Assembly: GCA_002021875.1 (NCBI GenBank)
Contig: CP018627.1
Location: 2,976,001-3,040,000, forward strand
DNA: 64,000 bases
DNA from: Streptomyces hygroscopicus
Lineage (GTDB): Bacteria > Actinomycetota > Actinomycetes > Streptomycetales > Streptomycetaceae
Direction: 5' to 3'
Positions within the stretch are counted from its first letter, which is position 1, and each line of letters starts with the position of its first letter. The position numbers and the translations under genes are program-made. Of the stretch, positions 37,021 through 49,623 are shown piece after piece. The notes beneath the pieces were generated by a model, which worked only from the letters and a program-made list of their open reading frames with translations, searched no databases and was not told the origin of the DNA.

Positions 37021-37061
37021 GGAGGGCTTTCTGCGCGGAAGCGAAGGGACGGGCTCATGAA

Positions 37062-37142
37062 GGGCTCAAGGACTCAGGGCTCAAGGACTCAGGGCTCAGG
37101 GCTCAGGGCTCAGGGCTCAGAGCTCAGAGCTCAGGGCTCAGG
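37062..37142. repeat. GGGCTCA heptamer array between carB and pyrD
   Basis: Two 15-base units GGGCTCAAGGACTCA are followed by four GGGCTCA, two GAGCTCA and one GGGCTCA heptamers in one continuous array. It occupies about half of the 176-base gap between the carB stop and the pyrD start. The array contains repeated GAGCTC palindromes. It is not part of any recognised gene. Confidence 0.9.
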
Positions 37143-37196
37143 AGAAGGGTGGGCTCGTGAAGAGGGGGACACCGGCCGGTGTCCCCCTCCCTCGCC

Positions 37197-40500
<3,304 letters not shown>

Positions 40501-40508
<8 letters not shown>

Positions 40509-41640
40509 GCTGGCCCTCCATCAGGGACACGAAGCGGTCGAAAAGGTACGCGGCGTCATGCGGACCTGCGGCGGCTTCGGGGTGGTACTGGACGCTGAAC
40601 GCGGGGCGGTCGAGCAGCCGCAGCCCCTCGACCACGTTGTCGTTGAGGCAGACATGGGAGACCTCGGCGCGGCCGAAGGGGGTGTCGGACGGCGCGTCGA
40701 GCGGGGCGTCCACGGCGAAGCCGTGGTTGTGCGCGGTGACCTCCACCTTTCCGGTGGTGCGGTCCTGCACCGGCTGGTTGATCCCGCGGTGGCCGTACTT
40801 CAGCTTGAAGGTGCCGAAGCCGAGCGCGCGGCCGAGGATCTGGTTACCGAAGCAGATGCCGAACAGCGGCGTGGAGCGCTCCAGCACGGCCCGCATCAGG
40901 GAGACGGGGTGGTCGGCGGTGGCCGGGTCGCCCGGGCCGTTGGAGAAGAAGACCCCGTCCGGGCCCACCGCGTAGATGTCCTCGGCGGTGGCGGTCGCGG
41001 GCAGGACGTGCACCTCGATGCCGCGTTCGGCCATCCGGTGCGGGGTCATGCCCTTGATGCCCAGGTCGATCGCGGCGACGGTGAATCTCTTGGTGCCGAT
41101 CGCCGGGACGACGTAGGTCTCGGTGGTGGCGACCTCGCCGCTGAGGTCGGCGCCCTTCATCTGCGGGGCGGCCTGCACCTTCGCGAGCAGTGTGGCCTCG
41201 TCGGCGACAGCCGCGCCGGAGAAGATCCCCACCCGCATGGCGCCGCGCTCGCGCAGATGGCGGGTGAGGGCGCGGGTGTCGATCCCGCTGATGCCGACGA
41301 CGCCCTGGGCGGTGAGCTCCTCGTCGAGCGAGCGGCGGGAGCGCCAGTTGGAGGGCGTACGGGCCGGGTCGCGCACCACATAGCCGGAGACCCAGATGCG
41401 CTCGGACTCCGGGTCCTCGTCGTTGACGCCGGTGTTCCCGATGTGCGGGGCGGTCATCACGACGACCTGGCGGTGGTAGGAGGGGTCGGTCAGGGTCTCC
41501 TGGTAGCCGGTCATTCCGGTGGAGAACACGGCCTCGCCGAAGGTCTCCCCCACGGCCCCGTAGGCCCGGCCGCGGAAGGTGCGGCCGTCCTCCAGGACGA
41601 GTACGGCAGGGGCGCTGGCGCCCCGGGTGGAGGTCGTCAT
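40501..41640 (-). CDS. carA: Carbamoyl-phosphate synthase small subunit (glutaminase)
   Basis: A 379-residue amidotransferase subunit that supplies ammonia to CarB. The N-terminal CPSase_sm domain ([12 protein letters not shown]) is followed by a class I glutaminase with nucleophile Cys in [12 protein letters not shown] and the His/Glu pair in QYHPEA. ATG at 41640 overlaps the stop of the preceding PH-like gene (ATGA), and its own stop overlaps carB, so all three are translationally coupled. It follows the usual actinobacterial pyr gene order. Confidence 0.97.
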
Positions 41641-42233
41641 CGTTCGGCGCCTTCCGTCTGGTTGCTGGGGTTGTTCTGGTCGCTCTGGTCTGTGTGGTTC
41701 AGGGAGGTGAGGGCGTCGACCCAGGCCGGGTGCTCGGCGGCGTGGTCGGAGCGGAAGCCCGAGTCGATCAGCTTCTCGCCGAGCTGCCAGGTGATCACCA
41801 GCAGCCCGCCCTCGGCGAGGACCTTGCCCGCGATGCCCTTGTCGAGCCGGGCGCCGCGCAGCTCGGCGGCGGGGATGAAGAAGTCCTGGGCGCCCGGCCG
41901 AACCACGCTCACGCCCTGGTCGGTGAGGGTGAGCTCGACCCGGCTGCGGGTGCCAAGCCCATGGGCGACGATCCGGTCCAGCCACTGCCCGGCGGTGGTG
42001 GAGCCGTGGTAGCGGCCGCTCATCGTGAGCTCGGGGTCACCGGGGCCGGACGGGGCCTGGGGCAGCTCGGGGAGGCCGCCCTGGAGGGTACCGCGCCACT
42101 TCCAGCCCTCGCGCATCAGCCAGTAGACCAGCGCGATGACCAGCAGCAGCCCGACGACCCAGCCGATCCGGGCGGCCCAGTCCGTCACGTCCTGCGATTT
42201 CTGCTCGGCGGCCAGGAGAAGAGAGAGATTCAC
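41637..42233 (-). CDS. Membrane-anchored PH-like domain protein of the pyr locus
   Basis: A 198-residue protein. One transmembrane helix lies at about residues 20-41 ([20 protein letters not shown]), followed by a PH/bPH-like domain ([51 protein letters not shown]) and a polar tail with an Asn/Gln/Ser-rich [13 protein letters not shown] stretch. Its stop overlaps the carA start, so it is coupled to pyrimidine synthesis. It is conserved at this place in actinobacteria as far as I know, but its role is not established. GTG at 42233 follows AAGG. Confidence 0.8.
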   Translation of the reverse strand: MNLSLLLAAEQKSQDVTDWAARIGWVVGLLLVIALVYWLMREGWKWRGTLQGGLPELPQAPSGPGDPELTMSGRYHGSTTAGQWLDRIVAHGLGTRSRVELTLTDQGVSVVRPGAQDFFIPAAELRGARLDKGIAGKVLAEGGLLVITWQLGEKLIDSGFRSDHAAEHPAWVDALTSLNHTDQSDQNNPSNQTEGAER

Positions 42234-42510
42234 AGCGACCTTCCCATGCCAATCCGACGATTTCGCCCCGCAGACCCGAACCCGTCTCGTAGGATACGAA
42301 AACCGGCTACTTGAGCCTTAAGGCACGAAACGGCATGCCCGTGGAGACGGTTGGGGTGGTGACGGCGGCCGGAGTCGTCGCACCGATCCGTGCGGCGTGG
42401 GTACGTGCCGACGTGCCCGTACTGCAAGGGTCCTCCCTTCGGTAGATGCGGGCGGCAGCGCCACAGCCAGTGGCGTCCGCACTGCGACGCAGTGTGGACA
42501 GACGACCTGT
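42234..42510. other. 277-base gap between the PH-like gene and pyrC
   Basis: This gap holds the probable promoter of the PH-carAB unit on the minus strand. On the plus strand, GTG 42390 to 42581 opens a 63-codon frame with paired cysteines (CPYC, then CGRQRHSQWRPHCD). It reads into the pyrC 3' end. It could be a small zinc-ribbon protein but lacks a good ribosome binding site, and I do not call it as a gene. Confidence 0.35.
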
Positions 42511-43827
42511 TCACGGCTGCGGAGTCGGCGCCAGCTTCCCGTCCACGACCGTCGGACGGCCGCGGAGGAAGGTGTGGGTGACGCTTCCCGGCAGCTCAAG
42601 ACCCTCGTAGGGGGTATTGCGGCTACGGGAAGCGAAGCCTGCCGGATTCACCACACCACGGTAAGCGGAGTCGAGCAGGGTGAGGTTCGCGGGCTCCCCG
42701 GCGGCGATCGGGCGGCCGTGGCCGGTCAGGCGGCCGATGGCCGAGGGCCGCACCGACATCCGGTCGGCGACGCCCGTCCAGTCCAGCAGCCCGGTGTCGA
42801 CCATGGTGTGCTGGACCACGGACAGCGCCGTCTCCAGACCCACCATGCCCATGGCCGCGGCGCCCCACTCGCAGTCCTTGTCCTCGTGCGGATGCGGGGC
42901 GTGGTCGGTGGCCACGCAGTCGATGGTGCCGTCGGCGAGCGCCTCGCGCAGCGCCATCACATCGGCCTCGGTGCGCAGCGGCGGGTTCACCTTGTAGACG
43001 GGGTCGTAGGAGCGTACGAGCTCGTCGGTCAGCAGCAGATGGTGCGGGGTGACCTCGGCGGTGACGTTCCAGCCCTTGGACTTGGCCCAGCGGACGATCT
43101 CGACCGAGCCCGCGGTGGACAGATGGCAGATGTGCACCCGGGAGCCGACGTGCGCGGCGAGCAGCACATCGCGGGCGATGATCGACTCCTCGGCGACGGC
43201 CGGCCAGCCGCCCAGGCCCAGCTCGGCGGAGACGATGCCCTCGTTCATCTGGGCGCCCTCGGTGAGCCGGGGCTCCTGGGCGTGCTGGGCGATGACGCCG
43301 TCGAACGCCTTCACATACTCCAGCGCGCGGCGCATGATCACCGCGTCGTCCACGCATTTGCCGTCGTCGGAGAAGACCCGCACCCCGGCGGCGGAGTCGC
43401 GCATCGCGCCCAGCTCGGCGAGCTTCTTGCCCTCCAGGCCCACGGTCACCGCGCCCACCGGCTGGACGTCGCAGTAGCCGGACTCCCTGCCCAGCCGCCA
43501 CACCTGCTCCACGACGCCCGCGGTGTCCGCGACCGGGAAGGTGTTGGCCATGGCGTGGACCGCGGTGAAACCGCCGACCGCGGCGGCCCGGGTGCCGGTG
43601 AGGACCGTCTCGGAGTCCTCCCGGCCGGGCTCGCGCAGATGGGTGTGGAGGTCGACCAGGCCCGGCAGCAGGATCTGCCCGGCGACGTCGATCACGGTGG
43701 CGCCGTCCGCGTCCAGCCCGGTGCCGACCGCGGCGACGCGCTCCCCCTCGATCAGCACGTCCCGCGGCTCGCCGCCGAGCACCTTCGCCCCGCGAAGCAG
43801 CGTCTTGTGGGTGTCGCTCATGGTCAC
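42511..43827 (-). CDS. pyrC: Dihydroorotase
   Basis: A 438-residue class I dihydroorotase of the amidohydrolase superfamily. Metal ligands DLHTHLRE (His-x-His), the later CHLSTAG-region His residues and DHAPHP (the active-site Asp) are present. It converts carbamoyl aspartate to dihydroorotate. Two starts are possible: GTG 43827, which overlaps the pyrB stop (GTGA) and has GAGGAG five bases upstream, or ATG 43821. I prefer the GTG. It follows pyrB in the operon. Confidence 0.95.
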   Translation of the reverse strand: MTMSDTHKTLLRGAKVLGGEPRDVLIEGERVAAVGTGLDADGATVIDVAGQILLPGLVDLHTHLREPGREDSETVLTGTRAAAVGGFTAVHAMANTFPVADTAGVVEQVWRLGRESGYCDVQPVGAVTVGLEGKKLAELGAMRDSAAGVRVFSDDGKCVDDAVIMRRALEYVKAFDGVIAQHAQEPRLTEGAQMNEGIVSAELGLGGWPAVAEESIIARDVLLAAHVGSRVHICHLSTAGSVEIVRWAKSKGWNVTAEVTPHHLLLTDELVRSYDPVYKVNPPLRTEADVMALREALADGTIDCVATDHAPHPHEDKDCEWGAAAMGMVGLETALSVVQHTMVDTGLLDWTGVADRMSVRPSAIGRLTGHGRPIAAGEPANLTLLDSAYRGVVNPAGFASRSRNTPYEGLELPGSVTHTFLRGRPTVVDGKLAPTPQP

Positions 43828-44801
43828 TTGCTCTCCTCGGTGCGGGCGGTGGCGGCGGACTCGTTCCCGCCGAGCAGCAGATACAGGACGGCCATGCGGA
43901 TCGAGACTCCGTTGGCGACCTGCTCGACGGCGGTGCAGCGGTCGGAGTCCGCGACCTGCGCGGTGATCTCCATACCGCGGTTCATGGGGCCGGGGTGCAT
44001 CACGATGGCGTGCTCCGGCATCCGCGCCATGCGGTCGCCGTTCAGGCCGTAGCGGCGGGCGTACTCCCGCTCGGTGGGAAAGAACGCGGCGTTCATCCGC
44101 TCGCGCTGGACGCGCAGCATCATCACGGCGTCGGTCTTGCCGACCACCGCGTCCAGGTCGTAGGAGACCTCGCAGGGCCAGCTCTCCACGCCGAAGGGGA
44201 CCAGCGTCGGCGGGGCGACCAGCGTGACCTCGGCGCCCAGGGTGGCCAGCAGATGGACGTTGGAGCGGGCCACCCGGCTGTGCAGGATGTCGCCGACGAT
44301 CGTGACCCGGCGCCCGGCCAGGTCCTGTCCGATACCGGAGGCGTCCGGGATCAGATGGCGGCGCATGGTGAAGGCGTCGAGCAGCGCCTGGGTGGGGTGC
44401 TCATGGGTGCCGTCGCCCGCGTTCACCACGGCGCCGTTGATCCAGCCGGAGGTGGCGAGCCGGTGCGGGGCGCCGGAGGCGTGGTGGCGGATCACCACGG
44501 CGTCGGCGCCCATCGCCTCCAGGGTGAGCGCGGTGTCCTTCAGGGACTCGCCCTTGGAGACCGAGGAGCCCTTGGCGGAGAAGTTGATGACGTCGGCGGA
44601 CAGCCGCTTGGCGGCCGCCTCGAAGGAGATGCGGGTGCGGGTGGAGTCCTCGAAGAAGAGGTTGACGACGGTACGGCCGCGCAGGGTCGGCAGTTTCTTG
44701 ATCGGCCGGTCGGCGAGCCGGGCCAGTTCCTCGGCGGTGTCGAGGATCAGGACGGCGTCGTCGCGCGAGAGGTCGGCGGCCGAGATGAGGTGGCGCTTCA
44801 T
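43824..44801 (-). CDS. pyrB: Aspartate carbamoyltransferase catalytic chain
   Basis: A 325-residue ATCase making carbamoyl aspartate. Signature [15 protein letters not shown] (carbamoyl phosphate binding), STHP-type SSVSKGES, the HHASGAPHR loop and [14 protein letters not shown] are intact. There is no regulatory chain gene nearby, as usual in actinobacteria, where PyrR controls expression. ATG at 44801 lies 138 bases after the pyrR stop. The stop overlaps pyrC. Confidence 0.96.
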   Translation of the reverse strand: MKRHLISAADLSRDDAVLILDTAEELARLADRPIKKLPTLRGRTVVNLFFEDSTRTRISFEAAAKRLSADVINFSAKGSSVSKGESLKDTALTLEAMGADAVVIRHHASGAPHRLATSGWINGAVVNAGDGTHEHPTQALLDAFTMRRHLIPDASGIGQDLAGRRVTIVGDILHSRVARSNVHLLATLGAEVTLVAPPTLVPFGVESWPCEVSYDLDAVVGKTDAVMMLRVQRERMNAAFFPTEREYARRYGLNGDRMARMPEHAIVMHPGPMNRGMEITAQVADSDRCTAVEQVANGVSIRMAVLYLLLGGNESAATARTEESK

Positions 44802-44939
44802 CCGGTTGCTCCGTGGGTGAAGGAGGTGTGCGGGCGTGCGGGCGGGCAGGCGCGGGGACCGGTGTCATGGCGGCACCGGTGGTCCGTCGGGCGGGTCCCC
44901 CGGGGTCGCCGGGGCGGCACTCGCCGTCGGTGAGGGGCG

Positions 44940-45556
<617 letters not shown>

Positions 45557-45587
45557 ACCTTAAAGGACGGTCGGATTTGCGCCATTA

Positions 45588-45593
45588 ACACTA
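45588..45593 (-). promoter_or_regulatory. Candidate pyrR -10 box
   Basis: TAGTGT on the minus strand would place the transcript start near 45581 and give a leader of about 60 bases that contains the PyrR loop. No strong -35 element is visible. Confidence 0.3.
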
Positions 45594-45653
45594 GCAGGGG
45601 TCCGGTGCACTCCCACCATCACCCCTGGCAGGAGCCCCTCCGCTCCGTTCGGC

Positions 45654-45683
45654 TTGACGAATGGAAATTACGCTGCGTAACCT
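45654..45683 (+). promoter_or_regulatory. bldD promoter
   Basis: TTGACG (45654-45659) and TAACCT (45678-45683) are separated by 18 bases, 61 bases before the bldD ATG. A TTACGC-T-GCGTAA palindrome (45668-45680) overlaps the spacer end. Confidence 0.6.
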
Positions 45684-45696
45684 CACAGTGAGTGAC
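45682..45696 (+). promoter_or_regulatory. BldD-box-like operator
   Basis: CTCAC-AG-TGAG followed by TGACC overlaps the end of the -10 box and the expected transcript start of bldD. BldD is known to repress its own gene through TCAC/GTGA-type inverted repeats, so autoregulation is likely here. Confidence 0.6.
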
Positions 45697-45743
45697 CAGC
45701 CGCGCGGCACAGCCGCACGCCGATACAGCGTCCGGGGAGCTTT

Positions 45744-46244
45744 ATGTCCAGCGAATACGCCAAACAGCTCGGGGCCAAGCTCCGCGCCATCCGCACCCAG
45801 CAGGGCCTCTCCCTCCACGGTGTCGAGGAGAAGTCCCAGGGCCGCTGGAAGGCCGTGGTGGTGGGATCGTACGAGCGCGGCGACCGCGCCGTGACCGTGC
45901 AGCGTCTCGCCGAGCTGGCCGACTTCTACGGCGTCCCGGTGCAGGAGCTGCTTCCGGGCACGAGCCCGGCCGGGGCCGCCGAGCCGCCGCCGAAGCTGGT
46001 ACTGGACCTTGAGCGACTGGCCCATGTGCCGGTCGAGAAGGCAGGCCCGCTGCAGCGGTATGCCGCGACGATCCAGAGCCAGCGTGGCGATTACAACGGC
46101 AAGGTGCTCTCGATCCGCCAGGACGACCTGCGCACCCTCGCCGTTATCTACGACCAGTCGCCGTCCGTGCTGACCGAACAGCTGATCAGCTGGGGCGTGC
46201 TGGGCGCCGACGCCCGCCGCGCGGTCCAGCACGAAGACGTCTGA
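45744..46244 (+). CDS. bldD: BldD developmental master regulator
   Basis: A 166-residue regulator. The N-terminal Xre-type HTH (residues about 9-65; LGAKLRAIRTQQGLSLHGVE, WKAVVVGSYERGDRAV) is followed by a C-terminal domain containing the cyclic-di-GMP-binding region (RLAHVPVEKAGPLQRY and neighbouring RGD/RxD-type segment RQDDLRT). BldD dimerises through c-di-GMP and represses sporulation genes in vegetative growth. ATG at 45744. It lies between divergent pyrR and convergent nusB, the conserved Streptomyces position. This gene is strong evidence for the genus. Confidence 0.97.
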   Translation: MSSEYAKQLGAKLRAIRTQQGLSLHGVEEKSQGRWKAVVVGSYERGDRAVTVQRLAELADFYGVPVQELLPGTSPAGAAEPPPKLVLDLERLAHVPVEKAGPLQRYAATIQSQRGDYNGKVLSIRQDDLRTLAVIYDQSPSVLTEQLISWGVLGADARRAVQHEDV

Positions 46245-46281
46245 GTCCGAGTCCCCTTTCCCCCTTCACCAGCAGAAACGT

Positions 46282-46331
46282 GCCGCCGGGGGCGGTGGGG
46301 CCCTTCTGGGTCCTCCACCGCCCCCGGCGGC
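46282..46331. terminator. Terminator between bldD and nusB
   Basis: A 17-bp stem, GCCGCCGGGGGCGGTGG (46282-46298), pairs with 46315-46331 around a 16-base loop and is followed by TTTG. It lies between two convergent genes. Confidence 0.9.
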
Positions 46332-46414
46332 TTTGTCGTATGACGAGCCTGTGCGGCGTCCGTCGTATGGCCCGGCGGTCCGGCTCGTAGTCCGGCGTGA
46401 CGGCCCCGTCGCGG

Positions 46415-46867
46415 TTATGCCCGGTGCTCCGGGTGCTCCTGATCGCGACGCAGACTCGGCTTCAGCTCCTTGATACGGCCCAGCAGACCGTTGACAAAGG
46501 CCGGCGAGTCGTCGGTGGAGAACTCCTTGGCGAGTTGCACCGCCTCGTCGATCACCACCGCGTCCGGGGTCTCGTCCTCCCACACCAGCTCATACGCGCC
46601 CAGCCGCAGGATATTCCGGTCGACGACCGGCATCCGGTCCAGCGTCCAGCCCACCGCATAGGTGGCGATCAGCTCGTCGATCCGGCCGATGTGCTGCGCA
46701 TATCCCTCGACGAGCTGCATCGTGTATTCGCTGACCGGCGGCTGCCGGTCGTCGGTCCGAGCGAGCCGGATCCAGTCCGCGAGCACGATCTGCACGGTGG
46801 TGCCGCGCTGATCGGCCTCGAAGAGGATCTGAAAGGCACGCTTACGAGCCTTGTTGCGGGCAGCCAC
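46415..46867 (-). CDS. nusB: Transcription antitermination factor NusB
   Basis: A 150-residue all-helical NusB, part of the rRNA antitermination complex with NusE/S10. The N-terminal ARNKARKRAFQILFEAD helix and the C-terminal FVNGLLGRI segment are typical. GTG at 46867 lies two bases after the efp stop, so it is cotranscribed with efp and the upstream M24-fold gene. Confidence 0.95.
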   Translation of the reverse strand: MAARNKARKRAFQILFEADQRGTTVQIVLADWIRLARTDDRQPPVSEYTMQLVEGYAQHIGRIDELIATYAVGWTLDRMPVVDRNILRLGAYELVWEDETPDAVVIDEAVQLAKEFSTDDSPAFVNGLLGRIKELKPSLRRDQEHPEHRA

Positions 46868-46869
46868 GG

Positions 46870-47436
46870 TTAGTTGTTCACCCGACCGAGGTACTCGCCG
46901 GAGCGGGTGTCGACCTTGATCTTCTCACCGGTGGTGATGAACAGCGGCACGCCGATCTCGTAGCCGGTCTCCAGCTTGGCGGGCTTGGTGCCACCGGTGG
47001 AGCGGTCGCCCTGGACGCCCGGCTCGGTGTACTCGATCACCAGCTCGACGGCGGCGGGAAGCTCGACGTACAGCGGGTTGCCCTCGTACATCGCCACGAC
47101 GGCCTCGAAGCCCTCCAGCAGATAGCGGGCGTTGTCGCCCACGACCTCGGGGGTGATGTAGATCTGGTCGAAAGTGTCCATGTCCATGAACACAAAGCTC
47201 TCGCCGTCCTTGTACGAGAACTGCATGCCGCGCTTGTCGACATTGGCCGTCTCGACCTTCACGCCGGCGTTGAAGGTCTTGTCGACCACCTTGCCGGACA
47301 GCACGTTCTTGAGCTTGGTGCGCACGAAGGCGGGGCCCTTGCCGGGCTTGACGTGCTGGAACTCGACGACGGACCACAGCTGGCCGCCTTCGAGCTTGAG
47401 CACCAAGCCGTTCTTGAGGTCGTTCGTGGATGCCAC
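46870..47436 (-). CDS. efp: Translation elongation factor P
   Basis: A 188-residue EF-P, which rescues ribosomes at polyproline. The KOW-like N-domain, middle OB and C-terminal OB domain ([20 protein letters not shown]) are complete. The modification loop reads KPGKGPAF, with Pro-Gly-Lys-Gly placing the Lys where EF-P is modified or left bare in actinobacteria. GTG at 47436. It follows the M24-fold gene by 63 bases, an association common in bacteria. Polyproline proteins are encoded nearby (the Pro-rich ATPase). Confidence 0.96.
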   Translation of the reverse strand: MASTNDLKNGLVLKLEGGQLWSVVEFQHVKPGKGPAFVRTKLKNVLSGKVVDKTFNAGVKVETANVDKRGMQFSYKDGESFVFMDMDTFDQIYITPEVVGDNARYLLEGFEAVVAMYEGNPLYVELPAAVELVIEYTEPGVQGDRSTGGTKPAKLETGYEIGVPLFITTGEKIKVDTRSGEYLGRVNN

Positions 47437-47499
47437 GGTTGCGGGTTCTCCTGGACTACAGCTGGCGGAGACCAGAAAGCCGCCGGCGCGCCCTGTTCC

Positions 47500-48624
47500 T
47501 CAGAGTGCGAGCAGCTCTTTGGTCGTGATGGTGAGTAGCTCGGGTCCGCCGTCCGCCTCGGGGCGGACGACGAGCGTGTCATCGATCCGGACACCGCCCC
47601 GGCCCGGGAGGTGGACCCCCGGCTCGACGGTGACCGGCACACAAGCGTCCAGTTTACCCATGGCGGACGGTGTGAGCCGAGGGTCCTCGTCGATTTCCAG
47701 GCCCACACCGTGTCCGGTGCACGGTTCGAGGGCGTCTCCGTACCCCGCCGCGGTCAGCACCTGGCGGGTCACCCGGTCCACATCGCAGTAGGCCCGGCCC
47801 GGCAACAGCGCCTCCCGCCCGGCCCGCTGGGCGGCGAAGACGGCATCGTACAGCTCGACCTGCCAGTCCGCGGGCGAGGGTCCGATGACGAAGGTACGCC
47901 CCACCTGGCAGCGGTAGCCGCGGTAGTCGGCGCCCAGGCAGATGGTGAGGAAGTCGCCCTCCTCGACCCGGCGGTCGGTGGGCAGATGGCCGGGGCGCCC
48001 CGCGTTGGGCCCCGCCGCGACGACGGTGGGGAAGGCCGGGCCGTCCGCGCCGTGGTCCACCAGCCGGCGCTCCAGCTCCAGCGCTAGATGACGCTCGGTG
48101 CGGCCCACCAGGATCGACTCCAGCAGCTCACCGAGCGCCTGATCGGCCAGCTCCCCGGCGATCCGCATACAGGAGATCTCCTCGTCGTCCTTGACGAGCC
48201 GCAACTGCTCGACGGCGCGGTCCAGATCGGCCAGCCGGAGCCGGGGGGCGGCGGCGCCGAGCGCCCGATGGCGGGCGACGGTCAGATCGTGCTCCTCGAC
48301 GGCCAGCGAGTCGGCGCCGTCCGCCGCGGCCAGATCGGCGGCGGCCACCACCGGATCGCCGTCCGCGCCCGGCATGACGAGCAGCCGGGGCTCGTCCGAA
48401 CGCGTCGGGCCCGAGGAGAGGGACGGGGAAAGCGGTGGAGCGGACGGGATCTCGGTGGCCACCAGCACATCCTGGACGGGGCCGAGCAGCAGCACGGCCC
48501 CGGGCGGCACGGCGCCGCACAGATAGCGCACATTGGCGGGCCGGGACACCAGCGCCGCCGCGCTCCCGGCCGCGGTGCACTGATCGTGCAGACGGGCACG
48601 TCGGACCGCGTACACCTCGGACAT
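47500..48624 (-). CDS. M24 (aminopeptidase P/creatinase) fold protein with missing metal ligands
   Basis: A 374-residue protein. The N-terminal creatinase_N-like domain is followed by a pita-bread M24 domain from about residue 140. In active prolidases the motif is DxGA...GYxxDxTRT; here it reads CLGADYRGYRCQVGRTF, so the first Asp is Cys and the second is Gln. The later Glu in GGVRIED is Asp (GGVRIDD), and the HEAP-type His is replaced in EIDEDP. Only GHGVGL and VEPG are normal. It is therefore unlikely to bind two metals or hydrolyse X-Pro bonds. It is encoded upstream of efp, the usual place for an Xaa-Pro peptidase. ATG at 48624 has no clear ribosome binding site. Confidence 0.85.
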   Translation of the reverse strand: MSEVYAVRRARLHDQCTAAGSAAALVSRPANVRYLCGAVPPGAVLLLGPVQDVLVATEIPSAPPLSPSLSSGPTRSDEPRLLVMPGADGDPVVAAADLAAADGADSLAVEEHDLTVARHRALGAAAPRLRLADLDRAVEQLRLVKDDEEISCMRIAGELADQALGELLESILVGRTERHLALELERRLVDHGADGPAFPTVVAAGPNAGRPGHLPTDRRVEEGDFLTICLGADYRGYRCQVGRTFVIGPSPADWQVELYDAVFAAQRAGREALLPGRAYCDVDRVTRQVLTAAGYGDALEPCTGHGVGLEIDEDPRLTPSAMGKLDACVPVTVEPGVHLPGRGGVRIDDTLVVRPEADGGPELLTITTKELLAL

Positions 48625-48626
48625 GT

Positions 48627-48650
48627 CCCCGAGCGTACGCACGCTCGGGG
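48627..48650 (-). promoter_or_regulatory. Perfect hairpin immediately before the M24-fold gene
   Basis: CCCCGAGCGT (48627-48636) and ACGCTCGGGG (48641-48650) form a 10-bp stem with a four-base loop. On the mRNA the distal arm ends two bases before the ATG, so it would occlude initiation. It could also end transcription from the ATPase gene upstream. Confidence 0.55.
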
Positions 48651-48686
48651 AGGACGGCCGGTCGAACGGGTCCGGATGGGGGCGTA

Positions 48687-49580
48687 CTACCAGCTGGGCG
48701 GGCTCGCGATGGAGCGGGTGACCACCTCGTCGAGCATGCGGGCCGTGGTCTCCACGTCATACGTGGAGTTGTCGATGATCGGCAGGCCGGAGCCGTACCA
48801 CCCGGCCATCCGGCCGTGGATCCGCGCCACCTCCTCGTCGCTGAGGCGGCGGTTGCCGGTGCGGGCCGCGTTCCGCTCCAGGACGATCTCCAGGCCCGGA
48901 AGGACCACCACCGGGAGCAGACCGGGGCCCACATGACGCTTCCAGCCGCCGAGGCCGACGACCGGGCGGTCGGGGAAGACCGCGTCGTCGAGGATGCAGG
49001 AGATCCCGTTGGCCAGGAAGTTACGGGCGGCGAAGCCGCAGGTGCGGCGGGCGAGACGGTACTGCGCCTCGGAGTTCTCGTTCCACCCCGACTGGGGGTT
49101 GGCGAAACCGGACCGGACCCACTCCCGCACATCGTCCAGGCTGATGTGCGCGGTCGGCACCCGGCGGCGGTCGGCCCAGTGACGCGCGACCGTCGTCTTG
49201 CCCGCCCCGGCCGGTCCGATCAGCAGTACCGCCACCGCCGCCTGCGAGACATCGGCGACCGACGGGTCCGCCGGGGGGTGCGGCAGCGGCACCGGACCGC
49301 CGGGCGGTAGCTGGATATGGCCGGTGGTGTTCACCGTCTCCAGCGGCGCCCCGGGGTGCGCGGGCGGAGGCGGGGGCGGGGGCGGCGGAGGCGATACCGG
49401 ATGTTGCGCGGGCGGTGCGGGGTGCCCGGGCACCGGGGGCGCGGGCGGGGCGGGGGGATTGGGGTGAGGTCCCGGGTGATGGTTCGCACTCGCGCCCTGG
49501 GCCCAGCCCGCACCCTGCGGACCGGGCACCGGCCCCGGCTGGTGGGGCGGTGGCAGCGGAGCTCCCACTGCATGCTGCAT
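48687..49580 (-). CDS. P-loop ATPase with long proline-rich N-terminus
   Basis: A 297-residue protein. The first about 105 residues are almost entirely Pro/Gly/His/Ala, with a ten-proline run near residue 64. A kinase-like AAA P-loop, GPAGAGKT, is at residues 122-129. The C-terminal part resembles small nucleotide or sugar kinases (SLDDVREWVR, LPGLEIVLERNAAR, EEVARIHGRM). ATG at 49580 has ACGGAG nine bases upstream; a TTG at 49622 would add 14 residues. The specific substrate is unknown. The polyproline tract should need EF-P, encoded 1.3 kb away. Confidence 0.75.
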   Translation of the reverse strand: MQHAVGAPLPPPHQPGPVPGPQGAGWAQGASANHHPGPHPNPPAPPAPPVPGHPAPPAQHPVSPPPPPPPPPPAHPGAPLETVNTTGHIQLPPGGPVPLPHPPADPSVADVSQAAVAVLLIGPAGAGKTTVARHWADRRRVPTAHISLDDVREWVRSGFANPQSGWNENSEAQYRLARRTCGFAARNFLANGISCILDDAVFPDRPVVGLGGWKRHVGPGLLPVVVLPGLEIVLERNAARTGNRRLSDEEVARIHGRMAGWYGSGLPIIDNSTYDVETTARMLDEVVTRSIASPPSW

Positions 49581-49623
49581 CCGGTGGCACTCCGTCTCGT
49601 ACAGGCAGTTCTCATCCGACAAC

